DNA from: CAIZGX01 sp044239865
Lineage (GTDB): Bacteria; Bacteroidota; Bacteroidia; Flavobacteriales_D; Sanyastnellaceae
Direction of reading: 5' to 3'
Assembly (NCBI GenBank): GCA_044239865.1
Contig: JBIIAO010000004.1
Coordinates: 213,917-277,916, forward strand
DNA length: 64,000 nucleotides
In this document: in pieces, positions 16,309 to 31,300 of the stretch
How positions within the stretch are numbered: the stretch's first letter is position 1
Layout: the number at the start of each line of letters is the position of its first letter
Notes under the pieces: generated by a model
Seen by the model: the letters and a program-made list of their open reading frames with translations, nothing else
Told to the model about the DNA's origin: nothing
The model's database searches: none
Translations under genes and position numbers: made by a program

Positions 16309-19300
16309 GTGAAGTTAAAATACTGCCGAAATATAGTTTTGAGAAATAGTATTGCGCTACTCTTTATGTTGTTTGCAACAGGGAGTGTGCTGTTTGGGCA
16401 GTGTCCTACAGTTTCGATTTTTTATAACAATGCTGCGGTAAACAACAATACGCTAAGTGTATGTCAAGGGAATTCAATATCGTTGTCTGCCAATATAAGT
16501 AGCTTACCCTCGGGTGCTACTGCTTCATCTTATCAATGGTATACCACAAACGGTCCGAATTTCAATAACAACAATCAAATATCCGGACAGACAAGTTCAT
16601 CCATTACGCTGACGAATGTTCAGAACTCTAATGATGTCAATTACTGGTGTGTAGTAACTTTCACGGGATTGACCGGTTGCACAGGAAATTCGTCAACGTC
16701 GAGTTTGCTTGACTTAAATGTGTATAACCCTAACTTGAATGCGGGCTCTGACCAATGTTTAACTGGTGGTAATATTGATTTTGGTCCTACTTTGACCAAC
16801 CTCAATGGAATGTCGAACTCGGGGACATACTCATGGACTGGTCCGAATGGGTTTACTGCCTCAGTGTTGGACCCGTCGAATATCACCGCTAATGCAGGCA
16901 ATTCGGGCACATACACGCTTAACTATAGTTATCAAGGTTGTACGTTGACTGATCAAGTGAATATGGTAGTAATACCCGGCTTTTCTGTAGATGCAGGACC
17001 AGCTTCCACTTTGGTATGTACGGGTTCATCTTTTTCACAGATCGCGACAGTTAGCAATGGGCCAACGAATGTAACCTATCAATGGACAGGCCCTTCAGGA
17101 AACAATGTAGGTAGTGCTGCAACCTTAAGTCTCAGTAATATTGGAAACAACCAGCTAGGAACATACACTGTAACGGCTTCAGCTTCTGGGTGTAGCGTGA
17201 CGGATAACATTACTTTAGTAACCGTGAATCCGGCACTTTCGAGTAACTCTTATGACGCGGCTTTAGGTCTTTTTAAAAAATGTTTGGAAGGAGGGGCAAG
17301 TTCAGGAACTATTGTTTTCTCTGAAAATTCAGCAGATACATATAATAACCAAATCAGCTCATATTCCATAAATTGGGGTGATGGAACTACAACTATTCAA
17401 GGGACACCACCCGTTTCTTGGACTGCTGGTTCGAATCAAGTTACAACTGTAATTGATGATTGGCAATCTATTGCACATTCTTACACTGCAGGTTATTACA
17501 CCCTGGTGTATACACTAACGACATCTTCCGGTTGCACAATAACGAAGGAGTATCAAATTTTTGTCGGGTCTGTTCCTGCGAATCCAACTGTTACTTTTCC
17601 TGCAAATATCTCTGGGTGCGGCCCTCTGACTGTGCCTATCACTTTAGGAGGATTCAGTAACAACCCTGTTGGCACAAATTACACACTTACCTTTAATGAT
17701 GGCTCTCAAGCACAGACCTTTACCCAATCGACTATACCTACGGTAATAAATCATACCTTTTCAAATTCTTCTTGTGGTTATACTTCTGGAGGACTGCCCA
17801 ATGTATATGGAGCTCAATTGATAGCATCCAATCCATGTGGTTCGGCTAGTGGGGGTGCCTCTAATTTACAAGTGTCTATTCCGCCAGCAGCTAATTTTAC
17901 TGGTTCACCAAGCGGTTGTGTTGGGTCAACGGTGCTTTTTAATAATACTTCGAACCCAGGAGAGACAGTAACAGGTGCTAATTGCAACCAAAACTATGGA
18001 TACATTTGGCAAGTTTATAATTCTGCGGGTGTCTTGGTTGCACCGAATTCAGGAATTTACTCAGTAGCTTCAGGTTCTCTGGGAAATAACAGTATAGATC
18101 CTACGGATTACAGCACTTGGACGAATGGAACGCCACAGTTGGGTCTAATCTTCTCAACACCTGGGACCTATTCCTTAAGATTAATTGCCAAGAATGGTTG
18201 TGCCACCCCAAGTAATTTTTCTCAAACCATCTGCATAACGAGTCCACTTCAGCCGACTTTCACTGCGGCAAGCCCTGTTTGTCCAGGAACGAGTGTTGCA
18301 ATGAATAATACCACGGCAGAAACAAATTGTGGAAATAATACTTGGAATTGGACGGTGAGCCCCCTAACAGGTTGGGCTTTTGATCCAGCAAATAATTCAA
18401 CGGCAAGCTCTGAGGATCCAAATATTCTTTTTAATACTCCCGGCACCTATACAGTAACATTAAATGCATCTAATTCTGTCTGTGGAGCCGCACTCCCAGT
18501 CTCTCAAACAGTTATTGTATTACCTGTTCCATCTGTTGCATTGCCCGCCGATGCTCAAGGTTGTAGTTCCGCAACGAATCCCTACACAGTCTCTTTCACC
18601 CCAACAACAAATGCTTCCCAAATTTCAGGAACAATAAATTATGTTTGGACAATAAGTCCTTCTTCGGGCTATACTTTTTTAAGTGGTACCAATGCGACTT
18701 CGTTAAATCCTGTAGTTCAATTTAACAACCAAGGCCCTTACAATGTCACATTTACCATGCAAACGGTCTGTGGTCCTGCATTTGACACTCAAATTATTAC
18801 CGTAGTTGTCCCACCAACTTTAACTAGCATTACAGATATAGTTTCGGGTTGTACAAATGCGACTTCGTCAGGATTTGTTGTAAATCCAACAGCTCAAGTT
18901 AATGCGGGTGGAGCCACCAATTTGACATACAATTGGAGTGTTCAGCCAACTTCTGGTTGGGTATTTTCAAACGGAACCAATGCAAATTCTACAAATCCTC
19001 AACTAACGTTTAATACCGTAGGGAATTATGTGATGAATTTGGCGGTACAAAATATTTGTGGCTCAGCGCAGCTATCCGATAATTTTGAAATAATCGGCCC
19101 GCCCTTGGTTTCAATACCTGCTGCAAATGGATGTGCAATTTCAGGAACGCCGTTTATTTATAATCCGGGCAGTGGTGGATTGCCACCTGTATCTGTTTCG
19201 AACAATGGAGCTAATATTACGCTCTTCGACTGGACTATTAGTCCTTTATCAGGAACTGCCATTGGAAGTGATAATTCCGCTACTCCGAATATTTCAATAT

Positions 19301-22300
19301 CGAACCCAGGGTCTTACTCAGTTGCATTGGCGGCTACAAATTCCTGTGGTACCACGAATGCGAACAATACAATAAATGTAGTTGGCTTGCCCACGGTTAC
19401 TATGCCAACAGTAAATATTGGTTGTTCACCATATTCTGTGAATATGGCAAATTTGGCTCCGACAGTAACGGAAGGTGGTGGGACAATTCAATCTTATCAA
19501 TGGAGTGTTTTGCAAAATGGAGTTGTATTGAATCCAGGTGCTGCATGGGCTTTTACAACGGGGGGGCAGAATTCAATTTCGCCTACCCTCCAATTTAATA
19601 CATCCGGTACATACCAAATTCAGTTGGTTGTAACAAATCAATGTGGAAGTGCAACTGCCCAGACTACTGCGTTTGCTGTTCAATCCCCACCTAGCATTGT
19701 TTTTCCAAGTATTCCAACATCCAATTGCGCTCCTGTGCTTTTTGATGCTGCCAATGTTACAATTCAAAACAATGGCGCAGCAATCCAAAATTTATCATGG
19801 GCAATTAGTCCAAATTCAGGGTACACTGTCTTGCAAGGAACGTTGAATAGCGCTAACCCATTAATTCAGTTTAATGCACAGGGTACTTATACCGTCTCAT
19901 TGAATGTGGTCACTTCGTGTGGATCAATTCCCGGTCAACAAATAATTAATGTGAACGGCCCGCCCTTATTGACTTTACCGTCTATTCCCCCGAGTTGCTC
20001 GCCCTTAATATACAATGGAGCATCAACAGTTGTAACATCTCCAACTAGTCCAATTACTTCTTATTTGTGGAGTGTAACCAATGTTCAGGGTGCTGTAATT
20101 CCAGCAGGCACTGGTTGGAGCTTAACCCAAGGAACATTAACATCGCCGCAGCCTAATTTTAGTTTTACAATTGCAGGTACTTATGTTGTTCACCTTTTGG
20201 TGACCAATTCGTGTGGAAGCACGCCGGCTCAAACAACAGTTGTTGTGGTTACTCCACCAGATGTTTCATTTACTACCACCGATGGTTGTTCACCTATTAA
20301 TATCAGCCCGGTTGTCATTGTTAATAACGGAGGGGGAACAGGATTAGCATACCAGTGGACAATATTGCAAAATGGTGCAGCGGTATTGCCAGGAGCGGCC
20401 TATACTTATCTTAATTCAACCAATTCCACATCTGCCCAGCCGCAATTTTATTTTTCTCAGGCTGGGACATATACCATCCAACTTTCTGCAGCTAATCAAT
20501 GCGGACCTCCGGATATTGCAACGAATACAGTGGTAATACAAAGCAGACCAACCGTTGCGCTGAGTGCTCCGAATAATACACAGATTTGTGCCCCTGTTTC
20601 TTACAACCCAACGGCAACAATAAACAATGGAGGTAGTGCTATAACTTCTTATCAGTGGTTGGTGACTCCAAACAGCGGATATACAGTAACCTCAGGTTCA
20701 ATGAGTGGACCCCAGGCGGCTTTTCAATTTACAGTAGCAGGCACTTATACTGTTTCATTAACTGTTAGTAATGCCTGCGGGCAGGAAACCACACAGCAAG
20801 AGATTACTGTGAATACACCTCCTTCTGTCGCTCTTGGAACAGATGCTTCGGGTTGTGCGCCATACGTATATGCATTCTCTGGTGCGAATTCTCCAGTTGT
20901 AAACACAGGAGGATCAACACCGAACTATTTGTGGAGTGTGAGTCCGAATTCAGGTTATACCTTAACCAGTGGAACTCTAACGAGTTTATCTCCAGGATTC
21001 AATTTCACTCAGGCGGGAAATTATGTGCTGACCTTATCTGTTTCGAATGCTTGCGGAAGCCAGTCTGATGGAATTGCCATTACAGTTAATCAACCTCCTT
21101 TGGTTACAATACCTGCTCTAACTTCAGGATGTATTGTCAGTGGTCTGTACACCACGAGCATAGTTCCCATTGTAACAACCGGTTCTACTGCTCCAGTAAC
21201 GAATTATGCTTGGACTTCCATTCCATCACAGAACGTTACTTTTAGCATTGCGCCGAACAGTCTTTCACCAAATACCAACGTTTCAATTACTACTGGTGGA
21301 ACCTATGCACTTACATTAACTGCAACCAATGATTGTGGAAATACTTCCGCAACCCAAAATATTTCAGCCATTGTGCCTCCAACAGTCTCATTGGCTTCTG
21401 TGCCGCCTTCTTGTGTCCCATATACCTATGCGCCGCTGCCTTTGGTAAACAACGGTGGTGGAACGATAAGCAGTTACAATTGGACCATTACACCGGGCGT
21501 GCAAGGAGTTAACTGGTCAATTACTTCAGGAAGTTTAACTTCAGCAAACCCTGTAATTAATTTTTTACTTCCAGGTTCATATACTGTTATACACAACGTT
21601 ATTAATAGCTGTGGAAATGCGGGCGATACAATTACCATCCTAACATCTGGCACCCCACAATTCACATTATCTGATCCAAATGCTACGCATTGCGCACCAT
21701 TTTCTTTTACACCTGCAGCCTTTACGGTCAATTCAAATAACTCGAGTTTAACGGGCACTTCGTGGAGTGTCAGTCCAAGCACAGGTTGGGTATTGACATC
21801 AGGAAGCTTAAGTTCTGTATCGCCAAATCCAACGTTCAACTTCACTCAAAGTGGAATATATACAATTGCACTGACTGCTTCGAATGCGTGTGGTTCGACT
21901 ACAGATAATATTATTCAAACCATAAATGGAAGTCCAGCAGTCACGCTGGCTTCTCCGGTTCCTACCTGCACGCCTTATGTGTACAATCCTTCACCCACAA
22001 TAAGCACAAACGGATCTCCGGTTACTTCTTACACATGGGTGGTAACACCTGCCGCTGGAACTCCTGCAAACGGTTATAGTCCTTCGGGCGCGTTGAACGC
22101 ACTGAATACGACTTTCCAATTCAACCAGCCGGGTACGTATACTGTTGCCCTCACTGCTCAAAATGCTTGTGCTCCGGCGACCACAACCAGCGTAAACGTT
22201 GTAATCACTGGAGAGCCTTCAATAAGCATTAACCCATTAACTGCTGTTTGTGCGCCGAGTGTAGTTTCTCCAACTGCGCTAATAGCAAACAATGGAGCGA

Positions 22301-25300
22301 ACATTACAGGTTACGCTTGGCAGATTACGCCAGCAACCGGTTGGACAGCCACAGGTCTGACCACAGTGTCTCCTCAGATTACTTTTTCCGCTCAGGGAAT
22401 TTATTCAATAAGTTTAACGGTTACGAGTAACTGTGGCCCTAAGACTTCACTTCCTCAAACCATTCAAGTATCTGTTGCACCTACGGCAACTATTGCCAGC
22501 ACTGCCGGTGGGTGTGCCCCATATACCTATGATCCGGCTCCTGTCGTAACCAATGGTGGTGGAATAATCACATCTTATTTGTGGCAGGTAACTCCAGCGA
22601 CCGGATGGAGTGTTGCTTCTGGAGCTTTGAACAGTACTTATTGTTCCTTTTATTTTACACAGCCAGGTCAGTTTAATGTTTCATACACCGTTGTTAATGG
22701 ATGCGGATCCACAATTGTTTCACAAGTTGTAAATGTAAAAGGCTTGCCTGTAGTTACTCTTCAGGATCACGCTCCGGCGTGTGCGCCTGTTGTCTATCCT
22801 GGGACTTCGGGCTCACCGAACATTGTTACGAATAGCTCTCCAATTACCTCTTACCAGTGGGCCGTTTCTCCTGGCATACTTGGGACAGATTGGCAAATTT
22901 CTTCGGGGACATTGACTGCCGCAAATCCATCGTTTCAGTTTTTAACTGCCGGCGATTATACAATTAGTTTGACCGCTACCAATGGTTGCGGTCCGCATAC
23001 CGATCAGACCCTATTCGAGGTTCATTCGGTTCCAATACTAGATCTTCCAGATGCAGTGGTATGTAATCCACCGAATACGAATTATCAACCAAATCCTGTA
23101 ATACTTTCTTCAGGAGGTGTTAACATAAGCAGTTATCAATGGAGTGTTTTTCCGAACAGTGGATTTTCATTCACCACTGCAAGCACGATTTTGAATCCTA
23201 CTATTAATTTATCTTTGCCGAATACCTATCAAGTAACCTTTAGTGCAACGAATGCCTGCGGAACGGGAAATACGGTAGCGAATGTTATTTCAGCAACGCT
23301 TCCAGCAATTACGATTGCCGAGATAAACGATGCTTGTGCACCTTTCAATCTAGATCCAACAGTTACAGTCTCTGAGGGTGCGGGGACGATATCTTCTCAA
23401 ACATGGTCTATGCTTCAAACGTCAGGATGGAATACACCGAATGCGCTGACAGACAACAACGCCATTTTCAATTTCTCTCAACCCGGAAACTACACCTTGC
23501 AATATGCTGCAACCAATCAGTGCGGAACGGGAACGGACCAAGAAAGCTTTATCGTATTTGCATCACCATTGGTAGATATTTCGAACTTGCCAGAGACCAT
23601 CTGTGCTGACGAGGATTTCACACCAAGTTTGATAGTTCAATCACCAGGAAATCCGGTGACTGGTTATGAATGGAGTATTTTGGATATGAATAACGCGCCA
23701 GTATCGACAGGTTATGCCCTCGGTAATGGAGTAACGCTAAATTCTGGCAATTTCAATCTAACTTTTTTACAAGCTGGGGATTATCAAATAAAGGTTGAGA
23801 TCACCAATTCATGCGGGCAGTTTTCTGATATAGCTCCAATTACGATTCACGATGATCCAATTTTAAATTTGGGTCCTGATATTGCCGGATGCGCAACGTT
23901 AAACTTGGCTTTTCCAGGTAACTCGGCTTCGATTCAAAATCAAGGTGCTCCCATTACTTCCTATGCGTGGAGTTTACCAACCTCCGGGGTAACCATAACC
24001 AATGGAAGTATCAGTGGTTCAACCATTGGCTTGCAATTTGGCACACAGGGTAGTTACAACATAGGTTTAACTGTAGTCAATGCCTGTGGTTCTGATGATG
24101 ATATCCAACAAGTGGTTGTAAGTTCTGCAATTGGTTTGACCCTGCCTTCAAATGTTTCACAGTGCGCCGGAAGTGTTGTTCTTCCCGCTGCTACGGTTCT
24201 TAACGGCGGAGCAATTAACAGTTATCAGTGGTCTGTAAATCCATCGACAGGATGGGTGGGTACTGGTTTAAACAGTTCAACAGGTACTTTCAACTTTACC
24301 GAACACGGACAATACACAGTAACCTTGGCATTAAATACCTCTTGTGGCCCAATCACGGAAAATATGCAGGTGTCCATTTTAGAGGCACCTTCGGTAATAT
24401 TGACTGATATCAATAATCTTTGTTTCACAGGAACCTCTGTAGCGCTAAACCCAAATGCTTTAGTAGACAACGGTGGAATTCCTGCTACGGCATACACTTG
24501 GGTGGTAAATCCAAGTGCGACTTCATTAATAACCGCCATTGGGTCACTGAATAGTCCGCAAACGACATTTAATGCTCTAGCCCCAGGGAGTTATACCCTT
24601 TCATTATCGGGAACCAATAGTTGCGGAACGGGAACTGATGCGATAACAGCCAATGTTATATCGGCGCCGACCTTAACCTTGAGCAACGTTGTTCCAACCT
24701 GTGCGCCATTTTCATACACCCCGAATTATAATTTGAACAATGGCGGCGGTGTCATTTCGAGTTATGCGTGGGTGGTTAGATTGGAAGGAACGGTTATTCA
24801 ACCGGGTGTGAATTATTATTACCAAACAGGTAATGCATCTTCTTCGAATCCATTGATTGTATTTACAACTGCAGGCAGTTATGAAGTGCAATTAACCGTT
24901 CAGAATGCATGTTCACCAGCGGCTGTTTCTTTAGCTTCATTTGTGGTAAATTCAGCACCGGTTGTGAATTTTGCTATAGCAGATGCAACAATTTGTTCAG
25001 GAACAATTGTCAATCCAGTTGAATCTTTAACCGGAGCGGGAACTGGCGATGTTACTTGGAGTGTTACTCCGAATACTGGCTTTGTCTATGCCACTGGAAG
25101 TTCAAACCTTTCAACATCTACCTTTAATTTCTCTGAAGCGGGCAGCTATTCTTTGAGTTTAACAGCGGCCAACACCTGCGGTTCGAGTACATATTCCGAT
25201 AATATTATCGTAAGCACACCGCCGGTAGTTTCCTTGCCGGAACCAACGGCTTTAGTTCATTGTTCGGGTGTTTATACTTACGGTGCGAACGCAACGGGTA

Positions 25301-28300
25301 ATACTGGGGTAGTGGATGATGGTGGAGAGCCGGTAACTGCCTATCAATGGACAATTACCCAAACCTCAGGAATTAATCCGAGCTTTACTTATTTAAGTGG
25401 AAACGCGACTTCGCCGAGTGCCAATGTTCAATTCAATTCTGCAGGAACTTATCAAGTTCAATTGCAAGCGACCAATGCCTGCGGACCTTCTTCTGACGCC
25501 GTTAATTTTGTTGTTATTTCTCCACCGATACTGACATTAGCGAATCCGACTGGAACAGAATGTGCTCCTCGGGTTTATGATCCAAATCCTTTAATCCTAA
25601 ATGGTGGTGGAAATTTAGGGAACAGTTTGAACTGGACAGTTATTGGAAGTGCAACAGGATATTCTGCTAACGGAGGTTTAAACTCTGCGAATACCACATT
25701 CACATTCAATAATTTTGGTCAATATACTGTTCAGCTGAGTGCGATGAATGAGTGTGGTTCAACTACAGCAAGTCAACCCATTTCTGTTCAGAGTCCTCCG
25801 AATATTACACTGCCGAATTTCACAGTAAATAATTCTGCCAATTGTACTCCATTGTTGGTTACAACAGGAGTAAACTTGGTTCCGAATACAAGTGCTCCTA
25901 CTAGTTATTCTTGGTCTGTTGTTCCGAATACTGGATTCACCTATTCGTCAGGAACATCAGCTTCCATGCAACCGACTTTTTCTTTCACTCAATCTGGAGC
26001 TTATCAAATTTCAGTCACAGCATCTAACCAATGTGGAACCGATATCGAAAATCAAGGTGTAAACGTTATAACCATACCTACTGTATCGTTAGCTAATTTC
26101 CCCGCGAATACTTGTATTGGTGTCCCATTCACGCCAACACTTTCTCAAGTTTCTGTTTTAAATGGAAATGGAACGATTAGCCCATCGAATGGATTGCAAT
26201 GGCAAATTTCTCCGGGAGTAGCGGGATTGAATTACAATATAATCGGAGAATATTCAGGTGCGCCGACAATCACGTTCCTGACACCAGGGACATTTAACAT
26301 TAGACTTACTGCAACCAATCAGTGCGGATCACACTTTGATGTTGAAACGGTTTCTGTGGCAGGTCCACCGCTCATTTCAGGCCTGAGCGCAATAAATGAT
26401 TGTCTTGATTTAGGAAGTGGATTTACTGCAGCCTTTACACCAACAGTGGGTGCCAATGGATCAACAATTACGGGATATACATGGAATAGCGCACCAAGCT
26501 TGCAGTTTGAGAATGGAACAAGTTCAACCAGTCAAAACGCGAGTTTCGAAGTGACTCAAGCAGGAAATTATGCTATAACCTATACCGCTTCGAATGTTTG
26601 TGGCACTACTACGGCTACAACTCAAATTGGAGCAAATCAGTTGCCAGTCATTGCGAATTTGCCTTCAACTTTGTCTTTGTGCACAGAGGTGAGTCAAGGA
26701 TTTAGCGCAACTGTTACAACCAATGGTTCTTCAATAGTTGGACAACCCAGTTATACCATTACACCAGCCACGGGTTGGCAGATTAACAGTGGTGCCTTGA
26801 ACAGCGGCGCCATCGACGTGACGTTCCTGCTGCCAGGTACCTATACTGTTGTTTATTCTGTATCTCACAACTGTACAAATAATCCTGTAGTATCAACAAC
26901 TGTAGTTACTGTCAATGGAACTCCTTCTTTTACATTGGCTGCACCTCCAACAAACACATGTGTTGCCACAGGTGGTGCGTTTTTATACAACCCGTCACCT
27001 GTATTTGCTGCCAACCAATTGCAGGTTACGAACTATGCATGGACATTCAATTCGACGAACGTTACATTAAATGGACAGGCAAATTCACAGAATGCCACAT
27101 TCTCAATTTCAAATATTGGACCGAATAATACAATTGGGTTAACTGCAACGAATGCTTGCGGCACAAGCACAATAAATCAAGTCATTACTACTTACGGTTC
27201 TCCGCAATATACCTTGCCGGCAGTGCCTGCTTCTAATTGCGCACCTGTCAATTACACAGGAGGAGCAACGTTGAATTCGCCGAACGGAAATGGAGGTTCT
27301 CCAATAAGCTCCACTACGTGGAGCGTTACTCCGAGCGCAGGAGTGTCTGTTATTGGTTCGTTGTCTAGTCCAAGTGCTGGATTTACATTTAATCAACCGG
27401 GAACATATAGTGTTAATTTTAATGCTCAAAATGCCATTGGTTGTCCTGCCTTCTCTCAGACACAGGTTATCACCGTTTATGGCGCACCAGAGGTAAGCTT
27501 AGCTACCACAAACACGGGTTGTGCTCCTTTCAATTATAATCCGAGTCCTGTTTATACCACCTATGGATTGCCAACAACTTTTAACTGGTCGGTAACCAAT
27601 GCTTCGGGAACAGCCGTTCCGAGTGGTTTGAATACATGGGACTTTCTAAGTGGAGATGTAGCAACTTCAGATCCTCAGTTTACGTTCTTCACTCCTGGAA
27701 TTTACACATTGAGTTTAACCATGTCAAACGCCTGTGCATCGAGTGTAGTGTACACCACCACTGTTACCGTGAAAGGAAGACCGACAGTAACGCTGCCGGC
27801 TTTAAGCGCAGGTTGTGCTCCTTTGGCTGTTCCACTTGGAGCTTCCAGTGTTAATGGAAACAACAGTCCAGTAACGAGTTATTTGTGGAGTGTTTCTCCG
27901 ACTAACAATCCTGTTGGATACACATTCACGGGTTCTCCGAACGCATCGAATACCAGCGTTACTTTTAGCATTCCGAATACATACATAGTCAACCTTACTG
28001 TAGGAAATAGTTGTGGGGTAGAAACTGCCTCAACCACAATTGTTGTCAATGGTGCGCCGACTCTTCAATTGTCCCCGATTCAGCAGGCTGCAATTTGCGC
28101 GAATGCGGGAAGTCCTTTTGTATTCACACCCACTGCTAATGTTGCTTCCAACGGGGCAACCATTACTTCTTACAGTTGGACATATACTCCAACAAACAGC
28201 ACGAGCATAGGACTAACCGGGGCTTCCAATTTAGAAGCCGCACCACAATATTCATTTGCTCAAGCAGGAACGTATAATGTTGTTCTGACGGTTAACAGTT

Positions 28301-31300
28301 CTTGTGGTAATCAGTTTACCACTTTACCGGTTGTCGTGATGACTTCGCCTTCGGTTTCCTTATCAAACGTTACAGGTTGCGAGCAATTCGAATACGACCC
28401 GAATAGTTTAGGAGCCGCTCCGAATATGGTAATTGGCAATGGAGGAGGAACAATTTCTCAATACGAATGGAATATTCAGGGAGGAGCTGCAGGAACAGAT
28501 TATCTGGCTAATGGCTCATTAATAGATTTAAATACGAATTTTTCCTTCGTAAACAGCGGTCAGTACACAGCGACATTAACTGCAACCAATCAGTGTGGAG
28601 CAACTACTTCACTTCCGAATATTATTGCTGTAGGGCAATCGCCTACATTATCTATTGCTCCATTGACTAATTTAAATTGTGTACCTTATACCGTTCAGCC
28701 GCAAGCGACCGTTGTGGATTATGGAAGTCCAATTACATCTTATACATGGAGCGTATCTGGCGGTGTTTCTGGAACTTCTTTGATTTCGAATGCAAATACA
28801 GCGACTCCTTCTGTCACATTGAACGCGGTTGGCAATTACAATTTAACCTTAACGGTAATTAATAGTTGTGGAACTCAGGCCTTGTCTATTCCTGTTATGA
28901 CGAGTGGTATTCCGAGTATTACCATGTCAACACCGCCAACGGGTTGTGTTGATCAAAACTACGCGCCAACGCCTTCTATTATTCCGAATAACTCCCCTGT
29001 AACTTCAACAACTTATTCTATTCCGAATACATCGGGTTGGAATTATTCATCAGGAAATGCTGCCGACACGACTGCGGAATTCGTATTTACTTCTTATGGT
29101 TCATATCCGATTACATTATCTGCCGTTAACGGTTGCGGAACAGGAACGGGTTTAGCGAATGTTCAAGTCTTTGGTGCTCCAATCATAGCTGCTCCTGTAA
29201 ATACAACTCCGCATTGTTTGCCTTATACTTATACCCCAGGATTCACATTTAACAATGCCGGTTCAACTATTCAATCATACGCTTGGGTAGTTACGCCAAG
29301 CGCAGGAGTCGTGATTCAGAACCCGAACTCTTCGAATCCGAATATTACCTTTAATCAGCAGGGAAGCTATATAGTAAAATGTGCAGCCATAAATAGTTGT
29401 GATACTACCGAACAGTCTCAGACAATAAATATTATTACAACTCCAACAATTACCATTACCCCTTTGGCAGTGAATTGTGTACCGTTCACATCAACTCCGC
29501 AGGTTCAGATTCAAGATGGTGGAAGTGCAATTTTACCCAATGGTTTGAATTGGTCCGTGACCTCAGGTCCTTCAACAGGTTGGAGTTATGCTGCAAATTC
29601 GAATTCAACCATGCTAACCCCGTCGCTTGTAACAACGTTGCCTGGGATTTATAATTTACATTTAACAGCGGATAATTTTTGTGGTACCACAGAGGGTGAT
29701 GTCACATTAACAGCACAAGGTGTTCCAAGTATTAGTGTTCCCGATCTTCAATTGTGTACCAGTGATCCTTTTGATCCTGCTCCATTAATAAATGCTAATA
29801 ACAACACAATTACATCTTATTCATGGATTGTAAATCCAGGAGCGATTACCTCAACTGACTTGAATGCAATATTCACCCTGGGAACCGCCGGAGACGTTGA
29901 CTATAATTACGCACTCACTGCCGTGAATGGTTGTGGATCTTCGACCGTTGATGCGAATGTGCATGTGGTTGCGCCACCTGTAGTTACCCTTTCAGCTGAT
30001 GCGCTAACTCAATGTTTGGAAGGTTTCACTTTAGATGAAAATCCGGTATTCAATGATGGCGGTGGTGTGATAAGCAGTTATGCTTGGAGTTTAACTGGTG
30101 GAAGTCAAGTAACGAATTGGAATCTTGTTGCAGGTGCATTGAATTCGAATAATGCTGATTTTAGTTTTGCTACCGCTGGAAATTATAATTTGTCAGTTTC
30201 GATTATTAACGAGTGTGGAACGAGCACAGATGCAATGAATTTGACCATTCAGGATTTGCCAGATTTGAACTTATCTGTTGTTCCTCCGCATTGTGAGCCT
30301 TATGTGGTTCAGATACCATCCTATGCCCTGGATAATAATTTATCCCAAGTAACGAATTACGCATGGACTATTTCACCAGCATCGACCTCTGTTCAGTTTT
30401 TAAATGGAACACTTGATTCGAGTGCATATCCAACCATAGAATTTGGAACGGATAATACTTATACCTTGCAACTCGCAGTGACAAATATTTGTGGTGTCAC
30501 CACAGACAGCGAGCAGGTTGTTGTGTATGATACTCCAATAGCTACTGTACAAGGAGGAATCATTTGCCCTGGTGGAATGTTGCCAATAAACGCAATTCCT
30601 TCAGCAGGCAGTGGAACTGGTTACACCTACTTGTGGACTCCGTCTAATGCGGGGTTGAATTATACCATCGGACAGAACGTCCAGGCGAGTCCTATTGTGA
30701 CGCAACCATATGCCGTACAGATTACGGATTCAAACGGTTGTACTTCAACAAGTGACCTAACCGTTACTGTTCAGCCCGACCCTGTGCTTGTCGTAAGCGA
30801 TGTTAATATTTGTGCAGGAAATTCAGCCGTATTATCAGCATCCGGTGCAACCAATTATTCATGGTCACCAAGCACAGGATTAAACCAGATAACTGGCAAT
30901 CCAGTTACGAGTACGCCAGCAACAAGCATTACCTATACCGTGACAGGAACAGATCCTTATCCGGGTTGTTCTGGAACAGCGCAGTTGACTGTTAGTGTAA
31001 CCGATATCGTTGTTAATGCAGGTGTTGATTTTGAAGTGTGCGATCAGAGTCCAATTATTCAACTAGCTGGTATCCCTGCTGGTGGAATCTGGACGGGAAA
31101 CAACGTGGTGAATAATCAGTTCATTCCAAATGGTCCTGGTGTATATAATTTGACTTATGCGTTTACAGTGAACACCGCAGGTATTGTTGGCGGATGCACG
31201 TTCATGGATGAAATGCAAATAACGGTTAATGCCTTGCCCACGGCAACGCTTACTCCTGATTCGACCATATGCCCGGGAATTCCAATTGACATAACCGGAT

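Noticed and set aside
18238..30540. Repeat array as an assembly artefact
   Set aside because: The repeat copies differ strongly in DNA sequence, so collapse or false expansion by short reads is unlikely, although the exact copy number is only counted by eye.
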